Assembly (NCBI RefSeq): GCF_001642575.1
Contig: NZ_LXNG01000012.1
Span: 248,001 to 312,000, forward strand
DNA from: Xanthomonas floridensis
GTDB taxonomy: Bacteria > Pseudomonadota > Gammaproteobacteria > Xanthomonadales > Xanthomonadaceae
Reading direction: 5' to 3'
DNA: 64,000 nucleotides
Shown: in pieces, positions 28,532 through 37,393 of the stretch
Layout: every line of letters begins with the position of its first letter
How positions within the stretch are numbered: position 1 is the stretch's first letter
The notes under the pieces: generated by a model
Seen by the model: the letters and a program-made list of their open reading frames with translations, nothing else
Databases searched by the model: none
What the model was told of the DNA's origin: nothing
Position numbers and translations under genes: made by a program

Positions 28532-30058
28532 TCAGGTCACAAACGGTTTGAAGGCGATACCCAGGCCGGCCATGCTTTCCACTTCGCCGATCAGGTCGGC
28601 GCGCAGCAGCGGGCGTGAGTCGATCCAGCTTTGCGACAGGATCAATGACAGCCGTGTGTCTTCGGCGGTGAGTTCCAGGGTCGGAATCGGGTCCGCCTCG
28701 TGTGCACGGTGCAGCAGCACCGCCAAGCGCAGCAGCGCCGCTTTGCGGCGGGTGGGCAGCAGCAGACGGTCGGGCAGGGCGTCGAAGGCGGTCTTGGGCA
28801 CGTTGCGCCGATGCGTGCGCACCAGCGCGGCCAGCACCTGCTGCTCCTGCCGCGAGAAGCCGGCGATATCGGAGTGCTCCAGGATGTAGCTGCCGTGCAC
28901 ATGGTACTGGCTGTGGGCGATGATCAGGCCCAGTTCGTGCAGGCGCGCGGCGCGGCGCAACACCTGCGCATCGTCGCCGTCCAGTTGCCAGGAGTCGCAC
29001 ACCTGGTCGAACAGGCGGCAGGCAGTGGCTTCCACGCGTTGCGCCTGTACTTCGTCGATGCCGTAGCGCTGCACCAGCGAGGCCACCGAACTGTCGCGCG
29101 GGTCGTTCTGGCCGCCGCGGCCAAGCATGTCGTACAGGATGCCCTCGCGCATCGCCGCCTTGCTGACCATCAGCTTCTCCAGCCCCAGCGCCTGGAAGGC
29201 CGCTTCGAGCACCAGAATGCCGCCGGCAATGATCGGCCGGCGTTCGGCGGCCAGCCCGGGCAGCTGGATGTCTTCGATGCGCCTGGCCTTGAGCAGCTCC
29301 TCGCGCAGCGCCGGCAGCGCCTGTGCGGTGATCGCGCCCTTGGTGAGCTTCATTGCCGCGCAGATCTCGCCGATCGCCTTGTGCGTACCGGACGAGCCGA
29401 TCGCTTCGTGCCAGCCCAGCGCCTTGTATTGGCCGGCGAACTGCTGGAATTCGGCACCGATCTCGGTCAGCGCATCCTTCCATTTTTTCTTGGACAACTT
29501 GCCGCCGGGAAAGAACCGCCGGGTGCTGGCGATACAACCGGCTTGCAGGCTTTCGCGCTCCAGGGTGTGGAAGCCACGGCCGATGATGAATTCCGTGGAG
29601 CCGCCGCCGATGTCGATCACCAGCCGGCGCTGGTCGGGCTTGGGCGGTTGCGCGTGGGTCACGCCGAGATAGATCAGGCGTGCTTCCTCGCGCCCGCTCA
29701 CTACTTCGATCGCATGCCCGAGCGCAGTCTCTGCCGGCATCAGGAACGTCTGCGGCGAGCGCAGCTGACGCACCGTATTGGTTGCCAAGGCACGCACGCG
29801 CAGCGAGGGCACGTCGCGGATGCGCTGGCCAAAGCGCGCCAGACATTCCAGTGCGCGCTGGCGCGCCTCGTTGGACAGGCCGCCCTTGCCATCCAGCCCA
29901 TCGGCCATGCGCACGGTTTCGCGCAGGCGATCGACCACCCGCAGCTGGCCCATCAGGTAGCGCGCGATGACCATGTGGAAACTGTTGGAGCCTAGATCGA
30001 TGGCGGCAAGAAAATCGCCATCACGCAGGGGGGCAATCGTGGGGGAGGATGTTGGCAT
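28532..30058 (-). CDS. ppx: Exopolyphosphatase (Ppx/GppA family)
   Basis: Releases phosphate from the end of polyphosphate chains (and may hydrolyse pppGpp). At 508 residues it is close to E. coli Ppx (513). The ASKHA-fold phosphate loops are 'AIDLGSNSFHMVIAR' and 'VIDIGGGSTEFIIGRG'; the C-terminal half has the HD-like helical domain ('YHVHGSYILEHSDIAGF'). The ATG at 30058 is preferred; the frame is open to a GTG 15 codons upstream and no ribosome site decides between them. It lies 58 bases after ppk1, the usual ppk-ppx arrangement. Confidence 0.95.
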   Translation of the reverse strand: MPTSSPTIAPLRDGDFLAAIDLGSNSFHMVIARYLMGQLRVVDRLRETVRMADGLDGKGGLSNEARQRALECLARFGQRIRDVPSLRVRALATNTVRQLRSPQTFLMPAETALGHAIEVVSGREEARLIYLGVTHAQPPKPDQRRLVIDIGGGSTEFIIGRGFHTLERESLQAGCIASTRRFFPGGKLSKKKWKDALTEIGAEFQQFAGQYKALGWHEAIGSSGTHKAIGEICAAMKLTKGAITAQALPALREELLKARRIEDIQLPGLAAERRPIIAGGILVLEAAFQALGLEKLMVSKAAMREGILYDMLGRGGQNDPRDSSVASLVQRYGIDEVQAQRVEATACRLFDQVCDSWQLDGDDAQVLRRAARLHELGLIIAHSQYHVHGSYILEHSDIAGFSRQEQQVLAALVRTHRRNVPKTAFDALPDRLLLPTRRKAALLRLAVLLHRAHEADPIPTLELTAEDTRLSLILSQSWIDSRPLLRADLIGEVESMAGLGIAFKPFVT

Positions 30059-30116
30059 GGGCCGCATGGTAGCCGATGGGCCGTTGGCCACGTGAGAGGC
30101 CACGGCGGCGGCGTTT

Positions 30117-32231
30117 TCAGATCCGATCGAGCAAGGTCATCTGCGCCGAATGGGCCGGCTCTCCGGGGGCAGGGGTACGCTTGTGGTAGACGCCTTCGGC
30201 GTCCAGCTCCCAGGCGCTGACGTTGTCATCCAGATAGTTCTGCAGCACCTCGCGATACACGCGTCGGGCCAGGTCCGGGTCCAGGATCGGAAAGCAGGTC
30301 TCCACCCGGCGCAACAGGTTGCGCTCCAGCCAGTCGGCGCTGGCGCAATACAACTCGGCCGCGCCGTCGTTGCCGAACCAGTACACGCGGCTGTGTTCCA
30401 GAAAGCGCCCTACGATCGAACGCACGCGGATATTGTCCGACACGCCCGGCACGCCCGGCCGCAGCGTGCAGGCCCCGCGGATGATCAGGTCGATCTGCAC
30501 GCCGGCCTGCGAGGCGGTGTACAGGGCGCGCACCACCTGCGGTTCGTTGAGCGCGTTCATCTTGGCGATGATGCGGCCAGGGCGGCCGTTGCGGGCCAGG
30601 CGGGTTTCGCGCTCGATCCGTTTCAGCACGCCGGCATGCAAGGTGAACGGCGACTGCAGGAGCTGATCCAGCTTCATGCGCGGGGCCAGCCCGGACAACT
30701 GCTGGAACAGCATGTGCACATCGTTACCGATCTCCGCATCGGCGGTGATCAGGCTGATGTCGGTGTACAGCCGCGCGGTGCCGCTATGGTAGTTGCCGGT
30801 GCCCAGGTGCACGTAGCGCTTGAGCTTGCGTCCCTCGCGCCGCACGATCAGCAGCATCTTGGCGTGGGTCTTGTAGCCAACCACGCCGTACACCACCTGC
30901 ACGCCAGCCTCCTGCAACTTGTCGGCCAGACCCAGGTTGGCCTCTTCGTCGAAGCGCGCGCGCAGCTCCACCACCACGGTGACGTCCTTGCCGTTGCGCG
31001 CGGCCAGGATCAGCGCATCGACGATCAACGAATCCTTGCCGGTGCGGTACAGCGTCTGCTTGATCGCCAGCACGTTCGGATCGACCGCCGCCTGGCGGAT
31101 GACATCCAGCACCGCGGTGAACGCATCGAAGGGGTGGTGCAGCAGCACATCGCCCTTGCCGACGATGTCGAAGATGCCTTCGCTGTCGCGCAAGGTGCGC
31201 GGGTTGAACGATGGGTACTTGAGCTCGGGGCGCTGCACCAGGTCGTAGACCTGGGTGACGCGGCTGAGATTGACCGGGCCAACGATGCGGTACACCGCGT
31301 TCTCGTTCAGGCCGAAGTTCTGCAGCAGGGTGCGCATGATCGGCGCCGGGCAATCGTGCGCAATTTCCAGGCGGACTGCCGGCCGGTAGCCGCGCGTGAC
31401 CAGTTCGTCGCGTAAGGCCAGCGCGAGATTTTCGACCTCTTCCTCGTCCACCACCAACTCGGAATTGCGGGTGACGCGGAACTGGTAGGACCCCTTGACC
31501 TGCATGCCCGGGAACAGTTCGTCCACGAACTCGGACAGCACCGAGGACAGGAACACGAAACTCTGCGCGCCTTCCGGCGACAGGCTGGCCGGCAACTGGA
31601 TGATGCGCGGCAACGAACGCGGCGCCCGCACGATGGCCAGGTGGCCGGCGCGACCGAACGCGTCCTGGCCTTCCAGCACCACCACGATGTTCAGGGTCTT
31701 GTTGAGGATCTTCGGGAACGGATGCGCCGGATCCAGCCCCAGCGGCGACAGCACCGGCATGATCTCGTTACGGAAGTAGGCGCGCAGCCAGCGTTTCTGC
31801 CGCGCCGTCCATGCGCTACGGCTGAGCACGGCCACGCCGGCTTCTTCCATCGCCGGGCGCAGCACCTCGTTCCAGGCGTGGTACTGCTGCTCCACCAGCT
31901 TGGCCGCGCGATCGTGCACGGCATTGAGGATGGCAGTGGGGCTCAGGCCATCCGGTGCCGGCGGCAAGCCGAACTCCTGCGCATGGCGTACGGTGGCGGC
32001 GCGGATCTCGAAGAATTCGTCCAGATTGGTGCAGGAAATGCACAGAAAACGCAGGCGTTCCAGCAGCGGCACCTGTTCGTCCAGCGCTTGCGCCAATACC
32101 CGGAAATTGAAATCCAGCTGCGACAGCTCGCGGTTGATGTACAGCGCCGGATCACGCAGCGGATCGGTGGCGATGTCGTCGCCGGGTGTGACGTCGTGCA
32201 GTTCTTTGGCGTGGCCCATGGAGTCGGTCAT
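30117..32231 (-). CDS. ppk1: Polyphosphate kinase 1
   Basis: Membrane-associated kinase that builds polyphosphate from ATP. The 704 residues cover the N-terminal, head and two PLD-like catalytic domains. 'YINRELSQLDFNFRVL' marks the N-terminus; the autophosphorylated histidine lies in 'HLGTGNYHSGTARLYTD'. Other blocks are 'KQTLYRTGKDSLIVDAL' and 'RARFDEEANL'. ATG 32231 is chosen; ATG 32219 is also possible. It sits between phoR and ppx on the same strand, about 110 bases after phoR. I did not find a Pho box directly before it. Confidence 0.95.
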   Translation of the reverse strand: MTDSMGHAKELHDVTPGDDIATDPLRDPALYINRELSQLDFNFRVLAQALDEQVPLLERLRFLCISCTNLDEFFEIRAATVRHAQEFGLPPAPDGLSPTAILNAVHDRAAKLVEQQYHAWNEVLRPAMEEAGVAVLSRSAWTARQKRWLRAYFRNEIMPVLSPLGLDPAHPFPKILNKTLNIVVVLEGQDAFGRAGHLAIVRAPRSLPRIIQLPASLSPEGAQSFVFLSSVLSEFVDELFPGMQVKGSYQFRVTRNSELVVDEEEVENLALALRDELVTRGYRPAVRLEIAHDCPAPIMRTLLQNFGLNENAVYRIVGPVNLSRVTQVYDLVQRPELKYPSFNPRTLRDSEGIFDIVGKGDVLLHHPFDAFTAVLDVIRQAAVDPNVLAIKQTLYRTGKDSLIVDALILAARNGKDVTVVVELRARFDEEANLGLADKLQEAGVQVVYGVVGYKTHAKMLLIVRREGRKLKRYVHLGTGNYHSGTARLYTDISLITADAEIGNDVHMLFQQLSGLAPRMKLDQLLQSPFTLHAGVLKRIERETRLARNGRPGRIIAKMNALNEPQVVRALYTASQAGVQIDLIIRGACTLRPGVPGVSDNIRVRSIVGRFLEHSRVYWFGNDGAAELYCASADWLERNLLRRVETCFPILDPDLARRVYREVLQNYLDDNVSAWELDAEGVYHKRTPAPGEPAHSAQMTLLDRI

Positions 32232-32340
32232 CAAGGCGAAGTGGTGTGCGTGGTGTGCGGCGCGTGGGCCGCGACGCAGGCGATGCGACACGGATGGCGC
32301 CGGTGCATCGCGCCGCGCTGCGGCCTGCACCTCTTACATA

Positions 32341-33669
32341 TCACGCCGAGCGTGACAGTGGCAGGGACTGCTCGCGTTGCACGACGCGGGCGGCCACAAA
32401 ATGACACGAGAATTCGCTGCCGCGTCCCACCTCGCTTTCGATGTCCAGCCGCGCCTGGTGCAGGCCCAGGATGTGCTTGACGATCGACAGCCCCAGCCCG
32501 GTGCCGCCACTCTCGCGCGAGCGGCTGCTGGACACGCGATAGAAGCGTTCGGTGATGCGCGGCAGATGCGAGGCGGGGATGCCGTAGCCGGTGTCGCGCA
32601 CCGACAGCGCCGCGCCGTCGCCTTCGCGCAGGAAGCGGATGGTGACCGTGCCGCCGCCGGGCGTGTAGCGCACTGCGTTGGTCACCAGGTTGGAGAACGC
32701 GCTATGCAGTTCCTTGTTGGAGCCGAGCAGATCCACGCCGGCCTCGTCGATCACTTCCACCGTGTGCCGGCCCTGGCTGTGCGCCTCGGCCTCGCGGCGC
32801 AGGGTGGACAGCATCGGCGCCATCGCCACGTGTTCTTCGCCGAGTTCTTCCTGCGATTCCAGCCGCGACAGGGTCAGCAGGTCCTCGACCAGCTGCGCCA
32901 TGCGCTGCGACTGCTTGCGCATCTCCGCCAGCATCGGGCCCGAGTCCGGGAAGTCTTCCGGGTCGAGCATGTCCAGGTAGCCGTGCACCACCGTCAACGG
33001 GGTGCGCAGCTCGTGGGAGACATTGGCCACGAAGTCGCGGCGTACCTGCTCCAGGCGCAGCAGCTTGCTGACATCGCGTGCCACCAGCAGCCAGTAATCG
33101 TCCGAATACGGGATCAGGCGCAGATTCAGGCGCAGGTCCGGGTCCACCGGCGAGGCAGCATCCAGCATTGGTTCGGCATTGCGCCCGGCTGCCAGCCAGT
33201 GGGCCAGCGGCAGCGGCTGCAGCCGTTCCACCACCGACACACCCATATCGCCGGGATGATGCAGCCCGAGCAGGCCGCCGGCCGCCTTGTTGAACCACTG
33301 CACGCGCTGGCTATTGCGGTCCACCACCACCACCGCATCCGGCAGCGCCTGCGCCGCGGCGCGGTAGGTGCGCAGCATGTCGATCAGGCGTCGCTTGCGC
33401 CCGCGCATTTCAGCCTGGCTGCGGTACAGTAGGCGGTCCAGTTCGTTCCAGGCACCGACGCCGGCGGCCGGCTCGGCGCGCTGGCGCGCGGTGAGCCGGC
33501 GCAGCACCTGGCGCAGCCGCCAGTAATGCCAGCTCAGCACGCCCAGTGCGGTGAGCGTCAGTGCCATCCACACATGCTCGATCAACACGCCCACCACGAC
33601 GGCAGCGCCCAGCAACAGCGCAAGAGTGCCGAGCGTCTTGAGCCAGGCGGAACGGATATGTTGAGGCAT
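32341..33669 (-). CDS. phoR: Phosphate regulon sensor histidine kinase
   Basis: Membrane kinase (442 residues) that phosphorylates PhoB when phosphate is scarce. Two N-terminal membrane helices (about 11-48), a charged linker, a PAS-like domain (about 105-200), then the catalytic core: phospho-accepting His219 in 'VSHELRTPLTV', N-box 'NLVTNAVRYTPGG', G1 'DTGYGIP' and G2 'GTGLGLSIVKHIL'. The ATG at 33669 has no strong ribosome site; a GTG five codons upstream is an alternative. It follows phoB by 78 bases. Pst transport genes and phoU are not in this window. Confidence 0.95.
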   Translation of the reverse strand: MPQHIRSAWLKTLGTLALLLGAAVVVGVLIEHVWMALTLTALGVLSWHYWRLRQVLRRLTARQRAEPAAGVGAWNELDRLLYRSQAEMRGRKRRLIDMLRTYRAAAQALPDAVVVVDRNSQRVQWFNKAAGGLLGLHHPGDMGVSVVERLQPLPLAHWLAAGRNAEPMLDAASPVDPDLRLNLRLIPYSDDYWLLVARDVSKLLRLEQVRRDFVANVSHELRTPLTVVHGYLDMLDPEDFPDSGPMLAEMRKQSQRMAQLVEDLLTLSRLESQEELGEEHVAMAPMLSTLRREAEAHSQGRHTVEVIDEAGVDLLGSNKELHSAFSNLVTNAVRYTPGGGTVTIRFLREGDGAALSVRDTGYGIPASHLPRITERFYRVSSSRSRESGGTGLGLSIVKHILGLHQARLDIESEVGRGSEFSCHFVAARVVQREQSLPLSRSA

Positions 33670-33746
33670 GGAAGGCGTTACCACGGAGCGTCAGGTGGGC
33701 GTGCGAGCCAGCCCAGCATCAGGGCCGACCGGCTGTGCGGCAACCA

Positions 33747-34436
33747 CTAGGTTGCCGAAGAGAAACGGTAGCCCGAGCCACGCACGGTCTGCACCATGTT
33801 TTCCAGGCCGAACGGTTCCAGCGTCTTGCGCAGGCGGCGGATGTGCACGTCAATGGTGCGTTCTTCCACATACACGCTGCCGCCCCAGACATGGTCCAGC
33901 AGTTGGGTACGCGTATACACGCGCTCGGGGTGGGTCATGAAGAAATGCAGCAGGCGGTATTCGGTCGGGCCGATCGGCACCGGCGCATCGCCGGCGAACA
34001 CGCGGTGCGCAGCGCCATCGATCCGCAGGCGGCCCACCGCCACGCTGCCGTCTTCGTCGTCCTCGCGGGTGCGCCGCATCACTGCGCGGATGCGCGCCAG
34101 CAGTTCACGGGCGGAGAACGGCTTGACCACGTAGTCGTCGACCCCGGCCTCCAGGCCGCCGACACGGTCGTTCTCTTCGCCGCGCGCAGTCAGCATGATG
34201 ATCGGGATCTCCCGCGTCAGCTGCTCCTTGCGCCAGCGCCGTGCCAGATCCAGCCCGCTGGTGCCGGGCAACATCCAGTCCAGCAGGATCAGGTCCGGCA
34301 CCCGGTCGGCGATGGCGGTCTGCGCTTCACGCGCGTCGCCAGCATGGATGGGTTCGAACTCGCCTTTGCGCAGCGCGAACGCCACCATGTCGCGAATCGC
34401 GGGTTCGTCATCGACGATCAGAATGCGTTTCTGCAC
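33747..34436 (-). CDS. phoB: Phosphate regulon response regulator
   Basis: OmpR-type regulator of 229 residues that binds Pho boxes. The receiver domain shows Asp9-Asp10, the phosphorylation site Asp53 ('LILLDWMLPG'), Thr83 and Lys105 ('VVKPFSARELL'). The winged-helix domain ends 'VRGSGYRFS', the usual PhoB ending, with the recognition-helix region 'VEERTIDVHIRRLRK'. Translation starts at GTG 34436. A Pho-box-like site at 34485-34502 suggests autoregulation of the phoB-phoR-ppk1-ppx string. Confidence 0.96.
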   Translation of the reverse strand: MQKRILIVDDEPAIRDMVAFALRKGEFEPIHAGDAREAQTAIADRVPDLILLDWMLPGTSGLDLARRWRKEQLTREIPIIMLTARGEENDRVGGLEAGVDDYVVKPFSARELLARIRAVMRRTREDDEDGSVAVGRLRIDGAAHRVFAGDAPVPIGPTEYRLLHFFMTHPERVYTRTQLLDHVWGGSVYVEERTIDVHIRRLRKTLEPFGLENMVQTVRGSGYRFSSAT

Positions 34437-34468
34437 GCGGGGCTTACCGTCTGGCTTTGGTGATCGCC

Positions 34469-34502
34469 AGTAGACTACGGTTTTGTGACTCTAATGTGAC
34501 AT
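34469..34502 (-). promoter_or_regulatory. Pho-box-like promoter of phoB
   Basis: On the minus strand ATGTCAC ATTA GAGTCAC, an 11-base direct repeat (6/7 and 5/7 to CTGTCAC/T), followed after exactly ten bases by a -10-like TCTACT (34469-34474). The phoB GTG is 33 bases downstream. Confidence 0.6.
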
Positions 34503-34597
34503 GGCCGGCACGGTCAGTCGGCTGCACGCGGCGCGCGCAAACGGACTGAACTGAAAACAGTGACAAGATCCAGCGCGTCGCCGGTACGCTGTCACCC

Positions 34598-34625
34598 GAT
34601 TCCCGATTCCCGATTCCCGATTCCC
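34598..34625. repeat. GATTCCC heptamer tract, 4 copies, next to the BepA-like gene stop
   Basis: Four perfect units ending nine bases from the stop codon at 34635. On that gene's strand the unit reads GGGAATC. Confidence 0.95.
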
Positions 34626-34634
34626 GCCCAAGCG

Positions 34635-36281
34635 TCACTGTGTCGACAGATCCGGGTCGCGAATCCCCTGCCGGCGCAGCTCCAGCACCGTGGGCGTGAT
34701 CGCGGCGATACGCGCATCCACTCGCGCCCGTGTCACATAGTCCAGATCCTTCTTTTTCAGCGCCTCCAACTGGATCAGGGCCTGCTCCGGGCGCCCGTTC
34801 AGAGATGCCGATTCGGCATAGGCCTCGCTGGCACGCAGATGATCGCCAGCCAGCTCGCAGGCGCGGGCGTAGGTTTGCTGCAGCAACGGGTCCTCGCCGC
34901 TGCGGTAGAGCAGGGGCTCCAGCACCTGGCGCGCGCGTTGACCGGATTCCTTGCTGGCCTGTTCGTTGAGCGCCCCGGCATAGGTCAGCGCCACCGCACG
35001 GTTGTTCGGCAGTCGCTTCAGCAGCGCATCGAAGCGCGCGTTGGCCGCCTCGCGCTGGCCCACGCGCGCCTGCGCCTCGCTCAGGCCCAGCGCCAGCCAC
35101 AGGTTGTCCGGATGCGCTTCCAGCAGGCCGGCCAGCTCGGCCACCGGCTCGCTCGGCCGGCTCCCGCTGTTGCGCAGCTGCGCCAGCGCCAGCCCATAAC
35201 GCTGCGCATCGGTCAGGCCCTGCTTGGCGCTGCGGCGCAGGTTTTCGTATTCGCGAATGGCCGCATCGGGCGTGCTCGCACTGAGCACGCGCAGGCGCTC
35301 CTTGGCCCAGTCGAACCCCTGTTGGTCGCCGCCACGGCTCAACGCGTCCACCGGCAACCGCAGCGCATACGGCAGCAGCGCGTTGCCGTTGCGGCTCAAC
35401 GGCTCCGACAACGATGGGTCGGCCGGGTCCACGCGCTCCTGGCGCGTTCCGCCCGGCACCGAGGTGGTCAACACCACGGTGTTCTTCTTCATCTGCTCGG
35501 CGCGCGCCTTGGCTTCGCTGATGCGGGTGGTGGTGACCGGGTGGGTCTGCAGGAAATCCGGTGCGCTGTAGCCGCCCTCGTTGGCGCGCATCGCCACCGA
35601 CATGCGTTCGAAGAAGCCGGCCATCGCGTCCACGTCGTAGCCGCTGCGCACCAGCGTGCGGATGCCCAGCCGGTCGGCCTCCGATTCGTTGGAGCGGGTG
35701 TAGTCGATTTGGCGCTGCTGCATCAGCCCCATGGCGCTGGTGATCGTGGCCATGGTGGCATCGCCCTTGGAGTTGCCACCGGCCTGCTGCGCCGCCACCA
35801 CCGCGGCCAGCATGCCGAGCAGGATCGGGATCTGGTCGCGTTGCGCGCGTTCCACCCCGCGCAGCACGTGCTGCTGGGTGACATGGGCGATTTCGTGCGA
35901 CAGCACCGCGGCCACTTCGTCCTCGCGCTCGGCGGTGAGCACCAGTCCGGCGTTGACCGCGATGTAGCCGCCCAGCGTGGCGAACGCATTGATCTGGCGG
36001 TCGCGCAGCATGAAAAAGGTGAACGGCTGCTGCGGTTGATCGCTATTGGCGCCCAGGCGGGTGCCCATGGTCTGCAGCCAGTCGCCGATCAACGGGTCGT
36101 CCAGCACGTAGTCGTAGTTGCGCAGCTCGGCCAGCATCATCTTGCCGTACTCGGCCTGGCGCGCCGGCGTCAGCAGCTCGCCGGCCGACGAACCAATATC
36201 GGGCAGGCGGTTCTCCTGCGCAGGTGCCACGCCCATGGCGACGGCCAGGGTCAAGGCGGTAGCGAGCGGAAGCAGGCGCAA
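34635..36281 (-). CDS. bepA: M48 family periplasmic metalloprotease with TPR repeats (BepA-like)
   Basis: Periplasmic protease/chaperone that surveys outer-membrane protein assembly in E. coli. The 548 residues start with a signal peptide to about 'APAQE'. The M48 site is 'LSHEIAHVTQQH' (His129, Glu130, His133) and the third ligand is in 'SNESEADRLG' (Glu201). The C-terminal half is made of TPR-like helices. I start at TTG 36281 because GGGAG lies six bases upstream and the signal peptide follows; the only upstream ATG gives a signal-less extension. It is monocistronic and divergent from the glutaredoxin gene. Confidence 0.9.
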   Translation of the reverse strand: MRLLPLATALTLAVAMGVAPAQENRLPDIGSSAGELLTPARQAEYGKMMLAELRNYDYVLDDPLIGDWLQTMGTRLGANSDQPQQPFTFFMLRDRQINAFATLGGYIAVNAGLVLTAEREDEVAAVLSHEIAHVTQQHVLRGVERAQRDQIPILLGMLAAVVAAQQAGGNSKGDATMATITSAMGLMQQRQIDYTRSNESEADRLGIRTLVRSGYDVDAMAGFFERMSVAMRANEGGYSAPDFLQTHPVTTTRISEAKARAEQMKKNTVVLTTSVPGGTRQERVDPADPSLSEPLSRNGNALLPYALRLPVDALSRGGDQQGFDWAKERLRVLSASTPDAAIREYENLRRSAKQGLTDAQRYGLALAQLRNSGSRPSEPVAELAGLLEAHPDNLWLALGLSEAQARVGQREAANARFDALLKRLPNNRAVALTYAGALNEQASKESGQRARQVLEPLLYRSGEDPLLQQTYARACELAGDHLRASEAYAESASLNGRPEQALIQLEALKKKDLDYVTRARVDARIAAITPTVLELRRQGIRDPDLSTQ

Positions 36282-36430
36282 GTGGAACTCCCAGCTAGTG
36301 CGCGGAGCCTGCGGGCAGCACGGCGCGGCGGCGTGAATCGGCAATTAATCCACAGTGTTGCGGTGGCGAGGTGGAAATTCCAGTCGCCCGTTACCATGTG
36401 TCAGACCTCAGACCAACCACGGAGTTTCCC

Positions 36431-36736
36431 GTGAGCCAAGAACACACCGGGCAGGACGCGGCCGCCGGCCCGCAGATCACCTTGTATTCCACCGCCATCT
36501 GCCCGTACTGCGTGGCAGCCAAGAACTTCCTCAAGAGCAAGGGCCAGACCTGGACCGAGGTGCGGATCGACCTGGACCCGGCCGAGCGCGAGAAGATGGT
36601 CGCGCTGGCCCGGCGCACCAGCGTGCCGCAGATCTTCGTCGGCGACGTCCATGTGGGCGGCTACGACGACATGATGGCCATGCATCGCGCTGGCAAGCTG
36701 GAACCGCTGTTCACCGGCACGGGCGGTCAGGCATGA
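36431..36736 (+). CDS. grxC: Glutaredoxin (GrxC type)
   Basis: A 101-residue thiol-disulfide oxidoreductase using glutathione. The active site is 'CPYC' (Cys24, Cys27), followed by 'TSVPQIFVGDVHVGGYDD', the cis-Pro and glutathione-binding stretch. GTG 36431 is chosen over the longer frame because GGAG lies six bases before it. The stop overlaps the next gene by ATGA, so the two are coupled. Confidence 0.93.
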   Translation: MSQEHTGQDAAAGPQITLYSTAICPYCVAAKNFLKSKGQTWTEVRIDLDPAEREKMVALARRTSVPQIFVGDVHVGGYDDMMAMHRAGKLEPLFTGTGGQA

Positions 36737-37128
36737 GTGGTTCCGACGACGGCAGCGCCGACCGCCTGCGCGAATTCACGCAATTCCGCCAGCGCATGAA
36801 CCAGCGCATCCTGGCCGAGCCCAACCAGGTCGTGCGGCGTTTCTTCGCGCTCGACACCCAGACCTACCAGGCCGGCGCGCTGGACGTGAAGACCAAGGAG
36901 CTGCTTGGCCTGGTCGCCTCGATGGTGCTGCGCTGCGACGATTGCATCAGCTACCACGTCGCCCAGTGCAAGGAGGCGGGGGTGACCCGTGAGGAGTTCT
37001 TCGAGACGTTCTCGGTCGGCCTGGTGGTTGGTGGCTCGATCGTGATCCCGCACCTGCGCCGCGCGGTGGATTTCCTTGACCAGCTTGAAGGCGGCGCGCA
37101 GGCGCCGGCCCAGCATGCGCATGGTTGA
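36733..37128 (+). CDS. Carboxymuconolactone decarboxylase family protein (AhpD-like)
   Basis: A 131-residue all-helical protein with the AhpD-type redox pair 'RCDDCISYH' (Cys68, Cys71, His75). Such proteins act as thiol peroxidases or partners of peroxiredoxins; true decarboxylases lack the CxxC. Coupling with the glutaredoxin gene by a four-base ATGA overlap supports a redox role. No peroxiredoxin gene is adjacent. Confidence 0.88.
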   Translation: MSGSDDGSADRLREFTQFRQRMNQRILAEPNQVVRRFFALDTQTYQAGALDVKTKELLGLVASMVLRCDDCISYHVAQCKEAGVTREEFFETFSVGLVVGGSIVIPHLRRAVDFLDQLEGGAQAPAQHAHG

Positions 37129-37158
37129 TGGGCTGCTGGTGAGCGGCTGATTGACGTT

Positions 37159-37179
37159 CGGGATTGGGGATTCGGGATG
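37159..37179. repeat. Degenerate GGGATTC heptamer tract, 3 copies
   Basis: Imperfect units (CGGGATT, GGGGATT, CGGGATG) about 30 bases after the AhpD-like gene stop. Confidence 0.75.
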
Positions 37180-37195
37180 CGTGAAGGGCCGTGTG

Positions 37196-37218
37196 CGCGC
37201 CGCCGTTGAGGCGGCGCG
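37196..37218 (+). terminator. Strong hairpin after the AhpD-like gene
   Basis: CGCGCCGCC, loop GTTGA, GGCGGCGCG (perfect 9-base stem) followed by TTGCGTTT. The weak T run makes it a plausible rather than certain terminator. Confidence 0.6.
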
Positions 37219-37393
37219 TTGCGTTTGGATGGTCGTTACGCGTCGGGTTGCCCGCGTGCCGTCCATGCCTTAGACCAAGGTCGGTTTGGGCGCCTTCACC
37301 GGCATCGGGCATAATTGCCTGTGAAACCTCCTTGCGCTGGTGAGCCGGGCTTCCGGCTGGCGCTCCCCCCTTCAAGTTCGGAAACCCAACGTT

